A stretch of DNA of 64,000 nucleotides from Caenorhabditis elegans (GCF_000002985.6 NC_003284.9:2356001-2420000); one strand, 5' to 3'. Positions 24,730 to 36,597 are shown, numbered from the stretch's first letter. Translations and numbers: made by a program. Notes: generated by a model not told the origin, from the letters alone.

Positions 24730-24915
24730 TGGGAACTCAAAAGATATCCGCAGTTGACCTTTAATCAGTTGGTGACGCCATATCTGAAATTCACCCCCCG
24801 TAACGTGGCATTCTTCCAAGACTACGTTGAAGTTAACAATTTCAAACAATTTCAAAGTGGAGCATTATCTGGAAATATGTATATCGAACAGAAAATAACT
24901 ACAAGCGTCTCAATA
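24730..24915 (+). pseudogene. Orphan exon-like segment
   Basis: Directly after the minisatellite TTCTTACAG (acceptor-like) is followed by an open frame starting WELKRYPQLTFNQLV. It continues for about 60 residues with nematode-like codon choice and composition (Phe, Tyr, Asn and Gln balanced, no homopolymers), then runs into pyrimidine-rich UTR-like sequence. No partner exon is visible upstream: the previous gene already stops at 22652. The phase would allow splicing from exon 7 of that gene (end 22178), so an alternative last exon is possible. A relic of a lost gene is the other option. Confidence 0.4.
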
Positions 24916-25589
24916 CTGATTCATTTTGTCAAAAAAAAACGTCAACTAGTCCCGTCAGTTTTTGATTCTCTAAACATTCTCACTTCTCTCATCTCTGCTC
25001 TCTCTCTTTCTCCACCTTCTTCAATCACTTTGTGTGTTTTCGAAATTGTACCCGATCATGAGACACATCCCCATTTTTCTTATTTTAAAAAATAGTTCAA
25101 CCTTGATATATCGAACGTGCCAAAATTCTATTTTCTTCCTCATTTCCATCATCAGTTTTCAAGAAAAACAAGCCAATTAATCTCTCACTCTGCTTGTGCT
25201 TTCTTGAACATTAAGCTTTCTCTAGAGTGTATGTCCCCGTTCGAAAACTCAGTGTGCATTTTGTAAATTTTGTAACCCAATTTTTTGCCGCCTTATAATT
25301 TTCCCCTAAATAAAATATTCTAACTTTTGATAGGTTTTCTGTTTTAAATTGCTCTTTCAGTGCAGACAATAGGCCAATTTTGTTTAATTTAGGAATTTCA
25401 AAATTTTGAGTTCTTCGTCTAGACAAGCTTGTTATTCCTGTTTTCCAAAAAAAATGTGAATAACAGGAAGCGCCTATCTGTTAATTTGTACTATTATAAC
25501 AGCGTTGAAACAAAACCCTCGTCAGCTGTACTCCTCTATTTTTTATTTTACTGACTGTCTAGAAAATAAATAAAAATTTAAAGTTTCAG

Positions 25590-26292
25590 ATGAATTTTCA
25601 TGTTATTCTGTTTGCCACTTCCATCATCACAGTTTTAGTTTCGACCGGTGAGAAGCTATTAATACCCCAGACACGAAAATTTGCGCTCAAAATACGGTAC
25701 CCGGTCTGCGCACGAGACGTGCGCCTTTAAAGATTACTGTAGTTTCCACTTGTCTTTGTTGCGGAATGTTCATCAATTTTTCATAGTGTTTCTATAACTT
25801 TTTATGTGCATGTTTTTCTAGAGTTTGAAGATAGACTACTCTTCAAAGGTGCAACACCTTTTTGCATTAAAAAAACATGTGGTGTCGAGACCGGGTACCT
25901 TATTTTTAGCGAAAAATGTTGCGTCTGGGTATTGATTTTCGGCATTTTAAAAATATATTTCTGGTTTCAGCAAGTTGTGGAAAGATAAAACGAGAGGTTC
26001 ATTCTTCCGGATGCCCGAAGAATTCCGTTTACAAGGAATGCACAAACTTTTGCCCGGATAAAAGTTGCCAAAACATTCAAACGGTACATTGAAGCACGCC
26101 CCTTTCAAATATTGTTCATAGATATTGAGTTATTTCTAGGTATCAAGCTGCTTCTCTCTTCGATGTGGACCACCGGCTTGCATGTGTAAAGAAGGGCACG
26201 TTTATTTGGATGGAAATGACAAAAACAAAGGATGTGTGAGCAGAGAGACCTGCAATAAATTGAATAAGCTCCGTGACGCCCATGTTCTTTAA
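25590..26292 (+). CDS. Secreted TIL-domain serine protease inhibitor, 107 aa
   Basis: Three exons (25590-25647, 25971-26083, 26140-26292) join in phase. The ATG follows TTTCAG directly, giving a spliced-leader site with no 5' UTR. Residues 1-19 form a signal peptide (MNFHVILFATSIITVLVSTG). The mature part has ten cysteines in the spacing of a trypsin-inhibitor-like (TIL) domain, including GCPKNSVYKEC, RCGPPACMCKEG and GCVSRETC, followed by a short basic tail. TIL proteins are small disulfide-rich inhibitors of secreted serine proteases; nematodes have many. The target is unknown. Intron 1 carries a TIR element (25662-25931). AATAAA at 26357. Confidence 0.85.
25662..25931. mobile_element. TIR element, ATACCCAGRCGC family
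   Basis: It begins AATACCCCAGACACGAAAAT and ends ATGTTGCGTCTGGGTATT, inverted termini of about 15 bp. Inside, GGTACCCGGTCT and AGACCGGGTACC form a second inverted pair. A related copy lies at 27480-27788 in the neighbouring pseudogene. It is non-coding and sits in intron 1 of the TIL gene. Confidence 0.75.
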
Positions 26293-26695
26293 TTTTATTT
26301 GCAAAAAAAAAAACAATGAAGATCATAAATTACTCATTTGATTTGAAAGTATCCTCAATAAAGCAATATATACAGCTACGCGCAACACAGCCTCTTCCGA
26401 TGGAAATGCACCAATCGAGCGTCAAGTGGCTGCTGGCGCGTTTCTAGTGCCACACGTTGCGCGCTTTCGTCGTATTTGTAATTTCAATCGCATTTTTTGC
26501 TGTTTTGCTTTTCTGTTAATCTTTTATGAAATGTTTGGATTTTTCAAGTACAGTGATATCATTCTCATATTTAGCTGCAAAAAGTAAAAAAAAAAATCCA
26601 TTAATTTCTCTCTGTATTTCTCCAGTTCCTTGTTATAGCTTTAAAATCATTTTGATTATTTTTACAAATACAATAAATACTTTTTTCCAGACAGA

Positions 26696-28092
26696 ATGCC
26701 GGATCCACTGGAAGCCTCTATCAATCATATTTTGAAACAAAAAACTCTTAAATGGATTTTTGTGGGTGGAAAGAGAGGTGTCGGAAAGAAGCCGTTCAGT
26801 TGCTCATTGGCAGCTCAACTCAACACAAAAAGTCGTGGAAGAATTCTTCTCAGTCGATCCAGCTCACAACATTTTGGATGCTTTTAGCCAGAAATTCATT
26901 CAAACTCCAACACTGGTCGAAGGATTCGAAAATCTTTTCGCGATGGAAATTGATTCAAATTCAAATGGAGAAGGCGTAGAAATGGGAAATATCAAAAAAA
27001 TGTTCCAAAATGCTGCACAAAACGAAGGTGGAAGCGGTGGATTCTCGATGGAAAAAGACTTTCTTCAAAGCTTTGCTGGAGGATTTCCTGGGATCGATTA
27101 GGCAATAAGTTTCGGGGAAATGATAGAGTTAGTGTCAATGATTCTGATTTTTCTAATATAGTATTTTTTCAGGTTGATAGATTCTCTTGGCTTCGACGTT
27201 GTGGTCTTCGACACTGCTTCAACTGGGCACACTCTTCGTCTTCTTCAATTCCCAACAATTGTTGATAATTTTTTTACCAAAATTCTTTCACTTCAAGGAA
27301 TGTTAGAACCAATGTTGAATAACATCGGTGGAATGTTTGAAATGGAAGATGATGAAACGCTTGAGACGATGATGACAGCTGCAGTGAAAGATTTGGAAAG
27401 GATGAACGCACAGTTCAAGGATCTTGTTAGTTTTTCAGATAATGTATAAGTGCTTTTTAAAATTATTACGGAGAGATATCACCCAGGCGCAAAAAGTACG
27501 GTATCTGGTCTTGGCACGGAAATAAAAAAATGTTAGTTACGTGCGAAAATGTATGAGCCTTTAAAGAATACGATAACTCCAAACTCTCGTTGCTGCAGAA
27601 TTCATCAATAGTTAAATGCAAAACACATTTTTATAAAAAACTATAAAAATTCCAAAAAAAAAATTATGCAGCAACACGTTTGAAACTACAGTAATCTACA
27701 GTAAAGGCGCACGTTTCTTCTGCTTTTCATAGAAAATTTGTCGAGACCTGGTATCAAATTTTGTGCGCAAAATTCTGCGTTTGGGTAATATGCTTGTTTT
27801 TGGATCTCTACAATTATATCAAGGGCAACTTCTAGCTTGATCCATTGGATTCAGAGATTTCAAATCATCAAAATTTCTGCACAGTATTCAAATTTTTATT
27901 TACAGAACTGCACCTTATTCGTCTGCATCTGTATGGCCGATTTTCAAGCCGAACGACATATTCAGGAGTTGTCCAAACAAGGAACCGATACTCATAATAT
28001 TATTGTCAATCAACTTCTCATTCCGGATATCGATGAAAATGGAGCAGTTTCAAGGCGAAAATGTGCACAACAAACCGGCCAAGCTTCAACTT
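26696..28092 (+). pseudogene. Broken duplicate of asna-1 (GET3/TRC40 tail-anchored-protein ATPase)
   Basis: The translated pieces match ASNA-1, the cytosolic ATPase that delivers tail-anchored proteins to the ER. In order they are: [20 protein letters not shown] (26741-26800, the P-loop region, with the TT after the lysine replaced by KP), then a frameshift near 26820-26830. [24 protein letters not shown] runs to an in-frame TAG at 27099. [20 protein letters not shown] begins at 27173 after an intron, and [32 protein letters not shown] follows from 27906. The metal-site CxxC has become SRRKC and the C-terminal 60 or so residues are missing. The copy keeps a TTTTTCCAG acceptor before its ATG and has introns, so it arose by DNA duplication and not from an mRNA. 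It cannot make an active ATPase. Confidence 0.9.
27480..27788. mobile_element. TIR element, ATACCCAGRCGC family, second copy
   Basis: The left end is TCACCCAGGCGCAAAA and the right end AAAATTCTGCGTTTGGGTAA. Internal TATCTGGTCTTGGCACG pairs with GAGACCTGGTATC. It is related to the element at 25662-25931 and lies in the intron-like gap of the asna-1 pseudogene. Confidence 0.7.
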
Positions 28093-28560
28093 CTGATCCA
28101 ACCCGAGGTTAGTTTTATTTTTTATAGATTTTTGAAACAAGTTCATCGGAATTTTTCAGGTATGTTCTCGTGCAACTTCAGCAGTATGCACTTCAGGACC
28201 TCTTCAACACTTAACCGTCATCTTCTCAACATTCATATGGAACCACAAATAGGACTGGAACGAGTGGAGATGTAGTGCCGATTGCAAAGTCTCGCAATCT
28301 TCCGGGAGCACTTCTAACGCAGCCTGCTCAAGTTCATGAAGTATAAAAAAGAACACACCCATCATCCACGACGTCGGCTGCAGAGACTTCAGAAACAACC
28401 GAAACCATCGGGACTACGTATCTTTGGAGCGTCCGGTGTGAACTCCCGGCTCCAAAATGGTGAGTAGAAATGTTTTCTTTTGACGATTTCTCAAATAATA
28501 ATATTCCAGTTTGGTGGGACAACGAAATGGAGTAGATGGATGCTCAAATCCCAAGACTAC
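28093..28560 (+). pseudogene. Coding relic fused after the asna-1 copy, possible C2H2 finger fragment
   Basis: After the asna-1 match ends, the sequence still looks coding. 28160-28275 encodes FRTSSTLNRHLLNIHMEP, which fits the second half of a C2H2 zinc finger (F-x5-L-x2-H-x4-H), though the usual CxxC before it is not intact. Another frame downstream gives a Thr/Ser-rich run (SSTTSAAETSETTETIGTT) interrupted by a TAA. Donor-like GAG|GTTAGT near 28110 and TTTTTCAG before 28161 suggest old splice sites. I infer the remains of a second gene joined to the asna-1 duplicate. Confidence 0.35.
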
Positions 28561-29807
28561 AATCCATCCATGTATAATTACCCGAAATGTCATACATCTT
28601 TTATTTTTCTAGTTTTAAACTTGCAAAACTTGTAATACCCCAGTTGTTAAGTGTTCCGTGTTACATATGTATGAATATAATTGTTTGTTAAATGTTTGTT
28701 AGTCAAGATCATTTTATACTGTATTTCTCTTTGATTTGATTATACCTTTACAACTAGATGAATAAACAAAATATAAATGAAATTGAAGAATTAAATTTTT
28801 TTCTGCATGCACAACATTTTATTTTTTCTGCATACACAACAACGTGTAAGTATACAATAAAAACAATTAGTTCAAAAACACTTTTTTTCTTTCAGTAATT
28901 TTTGATTTTTTTTTTGAGCTCCTCGATTTCGACGTTTTAAATGTTTTTTATGTAAAAAAAATCTGTGACATATCTGTGACAATTTTTGTATAAAAAATCA
29001 TTAACTTTGAACGAAATTTTTTTTTTGAGAATTCTTTGACAACCAAAAAAGTTAAAATACAAAAGCATTTCACGCATAAAATAAAAAAAAAATTTCCAAA
29101 ATGACAGGAGTATAATACACAAGCACCACATTTTTAAATGCTTTTTTTTCGTAAGTTTTTTATTTCGTTTTAGCAAGGTTTTTTCTGTGACTATCGTCGA
29201 ATAAAAATCATGGTTGCTAACATAACTTCCCACAATTTCAAAAAATCGGTATAAAATAAAAAATGTCATGAATTTCGACTCAAGACATATTGCCACCTCT
29301 AATAAGAAAGTAAATTTAACTAACTGGACAATTTTTCAACAAAAAAAAGTGCAAACTAGCTGGGCGTCCTGCTTTTGAGATAACTTAACAAACTTCACTT
29401 TGGACTTCTCTGCATTTTCTAAGTCATCAGAAATCCGAAAAAAAACACGTATTGGATTCTTGAGACTTTGAATCAAATGTTGTTTTATCCAATTAGCATT
29501 GATAACGAATGATTGAAAAGCATACCAAACATGACTTTGTCACATGTGTCCAGAAAATGATTGATCAGAAATTATGAGACACTTCTTTGGAAAAGCTAGG
29601 CCTCAAAACATAAAAGTGAATAGATGAGTAATGAGTAATGGTTGTTCTTTCCCGCCCTAGTATTTTGCTTCTCTCATTTCTGCCCGATTTCTCCCCGCTA
29701 CTGCTGCTGCTGTCGTCGTCGACGCCGCCGCCGCCGTCACCACCGTCTAACCACACATTTCGACAAAGGCGCCGAGTGTATCACGCAGCCGGATAGCGGC
29801 TGATAAT
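28561..29807. other. Spacer and 5' flank of the SOD-repeat gene
   Basis: AT-rich with several poly-A/T runs and no supported gene. Near 29697-29750 there are short CTG and CGTCGTCGACGCCGCCGCCG trinucleotide tracts, the only GC-rich part, about 60-110 nt before the ATG at 29808. It is probably promoter or leader sequence of the next gene. Confidence 0.5.
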
Positions 29808-32800
29808 ATGTACAGTCTTATTGTCCCACCTACCCGCTTCATCATACTTATTGCATGTATTCTCGCATCTATCCAGCTTCTTGTACAATGCTCTCCAATA
29901 TCAACGTCCTACAGAACTCTTCTATACGGGGAAAAGCTGAAAGGCTTTTTGACGGTCAGTATCGTATTAGTGTCGCCTTGTGTGTGAGGAAGTTGTCTTA
30001 TCTTGCGTGTGGGGTGACTGTGCGAGTTGATTCGATTCAGTTGGGGTCGAAATGGAAAGAAAAAAAAAAGATCGAAGTGTAAATCATCCCTTTTATTCTA
30101 GTGTTTCTTCAATCCTTCCAAGGTTGTTTCCAATTTCTATTGTCAATCATATCAAGAAGGGAACGAGAAACAAGAATTTTCGTTTTAGAAATTGATATCA
30201 ACAATCGTATTTTTCACGTTTCCCGGAGCAAAATTCAATTTATAGAAAGAAATTTTTAAAAAATTTGAACTCAAATCATGATGGTGTAGTCGATTATTTT
30301 TTATCGCTTTATTTTTGAAATTATTTGAAAAAACCCAAATTTTAAAATGAAACTTTTTGATAACTTTTCAAAAAAAAGTTATGTGAATGTCGCAGCGGAT
30401 GTGACCTTTTTTTTTGAAATCACCTTCTAATTTTGGGTTTACAAGTTAATTATGTTGCCTTTTCAATCGAGTTAGGTTTTCATTTTTTGAGCCGCGATAA
30501 CGTTTTTGTGAGTAGTTTCCAAGCAGTTTCGTTATGAAATTCGTCGTTTTCAGACAATTTCAAGTATAGTGAAGCAATACTAAAAATTCGACTGGGCTTA
30601 AATATGGCTCAAATATTAAAGCGACAGTACAAATATTAAAGCGACAGTACACTTAAAAAGTGGCAAAAGTTTTTGTCAATAAATCATTTTCAAAATTTTT
30701 TTGAAAAGTTTTGGCGCTATAGGATCATAGGTTTTCAACATTTTCCCCACTACTAGACAGTGTAAAAACTATAATCTGATATCCTTTCTCCATTTTCAAC
30801 TTGGTCTAACAATAACATTCCATGATTTTTTTTCAAAACAAGTCGTAAACGGAAAGGTTTAGAAAATAAACGTCACATGTTTTCCAACAAAAAAAAGTCC
30901 ATTAAATTTTAACCTCTGTGACAGAAAAACAATAGGTCAAACTAGTGCGTCTTGAAAGTACCTCGTCTTGGATCTACATTGACCCAAATTAAAAAGATCA
31001 TAACTATTCTCCTACGATAGACTGATAGACTAACAACCGTGAAATGTTCCATCATTTCCAATCAGTGATTAATCTGTGACGACCAAAAAGATGAAGACAC
31101 ACACGTGATTGGTGGGGGGATAAGGATGCGTTGAAGACCTTCCTTTGCCGTTAGTTTCGATTTTAACGATTTTATTTTCAAAGTTTCAGATATCACCAGC
31201 TGATGAGAATGGGGATACTTATATTGTTAGTTTCGACATTAAAGAGAAACCAAATGATACTTTGGTATGGGCAGTACACACCTCATCCGCTCCTTACGAC
31301 ATGGCTGTAATGACTGATAATTGCCGGCGTGTAAAGAAAAGTCCGCCCGTCGTGAAGAACATGCCGGTCACAGATTCAACCATCGCTGGCGACGGTCTGG
31401 CAGGCAACACGTTGGTGATTTCCGGTGATAACAGCGAGGTGAGGGTCACCAATCATTGCTGTGGACAGTTCTTGCAAGAATAGTTGCAGGTTCTGGCTTG
31501 CGCGACAGTTATCATACCTGGCAAAGAACTGATGCACGCTTCGTTTCACCAGGAACCGATTGAAGGACATGTTCATATAATTCCGATCAAAAATAATGCA
31601 GTATGAGCTTAAATTTGAAGATTTTTAAATGCATGGAATTTGTTTTAGGTTCGCCTGGTACCTGATCTCAAGTATATGCCAAAATATGACTACGTTGAAC
31701 CGGAGAAGAAAATCATGACTTGGGCATTTGTGGATTCTTGTACAGCATTGAATGATTCTACCAAACTAACAGACTACAGTGAAGTTGGTGTCGACTCGAG
31801 AGCGACTTTTGTTTTCAGTAAGATTTATTGATTTTTTTTAAAGGAGGACTAACGGTTCGGACGATTTTGAACGAATAGACCCAAAATGTGATCAAATGAA
31901 CTAATGTCGTAACAAAACTGCTCAAAACTTTTTCAACAGTGTTTTATGCCGGTTCAAAATTTCGTAAAAGTTACACTGATTTTAACTAAAATTAAAAAAC
32001 GAATTTTGCCCACTTTTCTGTGTCACATCTGCCCGAAGTTGACTGTTACGGAATAATCATCTTCTTTGCATATTTTGGTAGTTTATCTCTTTTGATTCCG
32101 TTTATTACAATACATTGAAAGCCATCAGGTAGCCAAAAATCATTGAAATTGATTACCTATTGGTTTTAAATGTGCTTTAATAAACGTAATTGAATGATAT
32201 AATATACCAAAATATACCATTAAGAATGATAATTCCACAAAAGTAAACTTCGAGCTGACACAGAAAAGTGGGAAAAATTCGAGATTTTAGCTAAAATCAG
32301 TGTAATTTTTTTGGAATTTCAAACCGGCATGAAAAATATTTGAGAAGTTTCTTTACGAAACTCGTTCATTTAGGTACATTTTAAGTCTAGATTTTCAAAA
32401 GCGTTCTAACCATTAATCCTCCTTCAATGTTACCACAAAAAGTCCACCAAAAAATAACCGTATCAAGTTCCTTGTGTCTTCTGTACTGTTTCCTCTAAGA
32501 AATTGAGAAAGTAATGTGATAATGGATGAAAACAAAGATCATAACCAACTACATAACTTATATTTCTTATTCAGCACTTCCGGAAAACTACACCTTGGAA
32601 TCATTGGCTTTATATCGCGAAGACAAAATATTTGCATGCGCTGATATCGTGAATGTGGAACCGAGAATACTCAAATCTCTTGGAGTCACACTTCGCCAGA
32701 CACACTATTTTGAACCAGTTATTGGATTGAAATCTCCACCGAAAGAGTTGCATATTAGGGATGATTGTTTAGATATTTCGACGGAGATTGTGCATAAAAA

Positions 32801-35800
32801 CTATTTGAGCTATTATCCTTCGGTTAATATTTTCGGATCCGAATCAATTATGTTAAAGGTATATCCGGTGTCTAGTGGCATTTCATTGCTGGAATAACAT
32901 TATTCAGAGTCTGGTTTTGAACAATTCTTGTAATGCGCTCCGACCACAGTTTGCTCGGCCGGCTGCAATTGCCAACTTCATACACCCTGTAATTGGAAGG
33001 TAATAGTAGGATTAGCGCAAGTGGGGAAATTATTAAATACTACTGAAAACAGTAAAACTTTTTGGAAAAAATTGAAATTTTTTCATTGACAGTGAAAAAG
33101 TGACAATTACGGAGTTTTAGAGCCTCCATGGGAGGCGGGCGCGGTTTCAGAGCTTAACGCCTGCCTCCAACCTGCCCGTCTCACGCCGGCCTCTAGTGTA
33201 AAAAGTGGTTCTTTTGCCGCGGCCGACACTTTTCGAGTTTCTCGCCGAACTATATAACAGCCGATAAATTAAGGTAAAACTACGAGACTTACACAGATGC
33301 AAAACTAAAGCTTACTCGATAAACTTGTTCCTTTCAAGTGTTCTTGTCCTAATTCTAAAAATACATTACAAAAATTTTAAGTTTGGCTAAAAACACTTCT
33401 TAAATTTGCTTTATTTTTAAATTACAGTTGTGGTTGAAATTTTCGAAAAAAATGTTTTAAGCAATCATAAAAGTTTCAGAATTGTACTCGTTGATACAGA
33501 TGACAAAATTTTGCTCACTGGGGAAATTCGAAATATTTTTGATGAAATGTCCACGCGTGCAACTGTGTTGGTATGATCCATTCAATAGATTGAAGACATA
33601 TTATTCGTTTAGATATCCAACAAAACTGCTGAATCGACATCTTGTGCACATACAACGTGCGAAACTTGTCATAAAGTTGAAAACGCTGCCGTCGTGGTCG
33701 GCAAAAATGAAAAAGCAGTGACAATGACTGGAGTTTTCAACTGGTTCAACATATCAGACATGAAGTCTGCCATAATTGATCTCGAATGGATGAAAGTTTG
33801 CGCAAACCTCACAGTTTTGCCTTCCGGAGCCCTCACAATGCATGCCATGGTGAAAAGAGTCGCTCCGTTTTCATCGGCTACCGTCGCCTCGCTTGTGGCT
33901 TTGGAATATCCGGCCAACAATTATACGGAGGTCTGATTCATTTTAATTTTGAAAAAAGTTGTAGCTTTTCATTTCCAGATTCTGATTAATAAAAAGCAAA
34001 AATTCTCCGACGTTCAAGCACATTTCCGTCCTCTCGATCGGAGTATCACAAGTGGTCCCCCATGTGGAGAACAGAATTTAGGAGGCGTCACAAAACTTCC
34101 TTGGGTTGAAGAACTAAAGAAAAATTTCATGAGTCACGAAAACGATTCCAGTGTGATTTTTGACGAACGGTTTGTCACCGGCGTGACGAGTATGCTTGGC
34201 ACTTCAATTCTCCTCAAGGAAGGGAAGGATGTTTTCTGTGGACACTTTGAACCGCCCAGTGAAAGGACAGTCGCGTTTGCTGAACTTGGACATCCTTTTG
34301 ATGGGTATATTAAAATGGTGAGCTCAATAGTGTATCACGAAAAAAAATACTTTTTTCTTATAATTAGTAAAAAAGTTTTTCTTAAAAATAATTGCACTCA
34401 CTTGCAAGCTTTCGAATGACAATTCCAAAAATGTTGTAGTAATTTTTTTATTAAAACACCGTTGACTAGGTATTCCAACTGTAAGGTAAAAAATTTTCAG
34501 ACACAATACACAAAATCGAATTGGGAATCCGGATTTCCTACTGAAATCTATTATTCTTTGAAGTACATGAATCAAATTGACCCCACAGTCAACCCGGTTT
34601 GTTACTTTTTTTTGAAAATAATAATGGGGTTCCGAGTGCGTTTATCCCTTTTTTTCAGATTTTTTGCTACAAAAAATGGCAAAAAAGGATGAAAATGCAC
34701 TTGAATACCCTCATAAAGTTTTTAAATTTATCCTCCAAATTCAGGAATCAGTGACATGGGACATTGTGAGCGATCAAAACCTAACTTGCAGCTCTGCAGT
34801 TATTTTTAATCCGCTACAAGTAGATGTGAGTGGTTTTTTTTTCCGAAATCACATTTGCATTCACATAATTTCAGGAATCTGAATGCACTAGTCAGCGATA
34901 TGAGTTTTGTCCCATCGGAAGTGCTTCAAACCGCTCAAAGCCGCTGCTAATGCACGCCCGCTGGCATTTAACTGCTCAGGGTTTTCCGCTATCCGGCCCT
35001 TATTCAGGTATGTGTATCACTCATAGGAGGCGGAATTCGAAGCGTGTGAAAAAGTCATGAAATGTTGATGTCGCCTTACCGTCTATTTTATTGCAGTAAT
35101 CGGCAAGACACTCAGACTGCAATCGATCAAGAACCCAAACCAGATTGGCTGTTACCCAGTTAAAAAAGTCTCAGAGGTAAACAATAAATCAAACAAGGAA
35201 CCAAAAGGGGCCCTAAGAAAAAATAAAATAAATCTACCCTAATTGACAGAAAACAGTCCCAAGATACCAAATATGAATGTAAAATAATTAATTTAAAAAA
35301 TTCTAAATTTTGTATTATTTTTTTCAATTCTGGAAAATATTTGTGACAAATTCGATATTTGTAACCTAAAAACTATCGTTGAATATTCTCGTTTTTTAAG
35401 ATTTTTTTATTATGTGACATTGATTGTGATTTAAAAATTATACACTGTTTAGAATTTTTTGATTTTCTGAAAAAATCAATTGGATTTTGATGTCAGATTT
35501 TTTGATGTCAGTTATCTTTAAAAAACAGTAATTTTTGATAATTGTACCCTACAAACTATACTTGAATATTCTAGTTTTTCTGGACATTTATTTATTTATT
35601 ACGTGACATTTATTGTGAATTTAATAATTTAGAAATGTTCGATTATTTACAAAAAAAAAGTAATTTGTAATTAGATGCCAATTATTTTCTAACAAAAATA
35701 AGTGTTTTTTTTAAATATTCACAATCTCAAAACTATACTCGAATACTCTATTTTTACGTGAGAAAAAATCTTTTATTATTGGAAATTTATTGCAATTTAA

Positions 35801-36597
35801 AAAGCAATTAGAAATTTTCGATTATCTAAAAATGTTGGATTATGATGCCAAAATAAAACCATTTTTCAAAATTTTGGGCCGCCATAAAAAATTTCAAAAA
35901 ACTAAATTCGTTAATTTGAGCTTATTTTCAGTCTATACATTCAAAATACCGAAAACCGTTAGTACACTTTTAAGCATTTTTGTCAATTGAAAAATGTATT
36001 GTAATATCTTGAAATTTGTCTAACCCCACGGCAAGTTCGTGCAAGACTATTTTCCACTAGGCTCATAGCGCCCCTATATTGGGAATACGGCATATTTCCA
36101 GGCAACTTTCCGATGGGTGGTTTACACCAATACTTCGCTGTCTACTGTGCAGCAAAAGATTTCTGACAAAGCCGGAGTTCCGTCATTCAAGGTATGAACA
36201 AGTTGAAAATATATTATTGCACATATATTTACAGGTAGAAGTTGATTATACAAGGGAACTCTATCAAACACGATGCACAATATTTAGAATCACAATTTTA
36301 GGTAAGTGCACTTTTTTGTAGCTACAGAAGTTCAAAGAGAGTAAAGAATTATTACCCACAACTTTTGTTTCAGAGAACGATGAAAAACTGGAACAAATCT
36401 TAGACTCTTTTGATGTGGAAGCAAGAAAGTTTATCAATGATACGGAGCTCGTTTGTAGTGAAACACAGCCGTTGACAGTCGATGCAACTAATGCAATATC
36501 ACAGAATATTATCACATCCTCCACATCCTCACTGATATTTTCAATTCCCTTGCCAATATCCCTACTGTTCATCTTACTGGCTCGTTGTTTTCTGTAA
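29808..36597 (+). CDS. GPI-anchored protein of Cu/Zn-SOD-like repeats (CSRP-type), metal ligands degenerate, 856 aa
   Basis: Sixteen exons join in frame: 29808-29954, 31190-31438, 31490-31600, 31649-31817, 32575-32858, 32908-32999, 33480-33570, 33613-33930, 33979-34317, 34501-34596, 34745-34825, 34875-35007, 35097-35176, 36102-36191, 36235-36301, 36374-36597. An N-terminal signal peptide (TRFIILIACILASIQLLVQC) and a C-terminal hydrophobic tail (SLIFSIPLPISLLFILLARC) indicate secretion and a GPI anchor. Between them SOD-like units recur, seen as LKGFLTISP..DTYIVSFD..LVWAVH, GNTLVISG..VLACATV, MLGTSILLKEGKDVFCGHF and SVIGKTLRLQ..IGCYP. In copper-only SOD repeat proteins the metal site is HVH; here it is AVH, AFV or absent, so catalysis is doubtful. 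The role may be copper or surface binding. No single conserved domain is strong, so family assignment is moderate. Confidence 0.75.
31841..32426. mobile_element. Long-TIR fold-back element in SOD-gene intron 4
   Basis: It starts AAGGAGGACTAACGGTTCGG and ends GTTCTAACCATTAATCCTCC, with inverted arms extending nearly to the centre (for example TGATTTTAACTAAAAT against ATTTTAGCTAAAATCA). The centre carries the CATATTTTGG..ATTGA core seen at 9020-9195. About 586 bp, non-coding; the same family is at 54473-54925. Confidence 0.85.
33115..33260. repeat. GC-rich dispersed repeat in SOD-gene intron 6
   Basis: CATGGGAGGCGGGCGCGG..TTAACGCCTGCCTCCAACC forms an imperfect inverted pair, followed by CTGCCCGTCTCACGCCGGCC. 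Its GC content is far above the intron around it, marking it as an inserted repeat. I see no second copy in this window. Confidence 0.5.
35370..35860. repeat. Degenerate tandem repeat, about 180-bp period, in SOD-gene intron 13
   Basis: AAACTATCGTTGAATATTCTCG (35371), AAACTATACTTGAATATTCT (35547) and AAACTATACTCGAATACTCT (35729) recur about 176 and 182 bp apart. Each is followed by a TTATTATTGTGACATTTATTG-like stretch and then GATTTTCTGAAAA or GATTATCTAAAAA. It is an old three-copy tandem duplication within a 925-nt intron. Confidence 0.7.
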
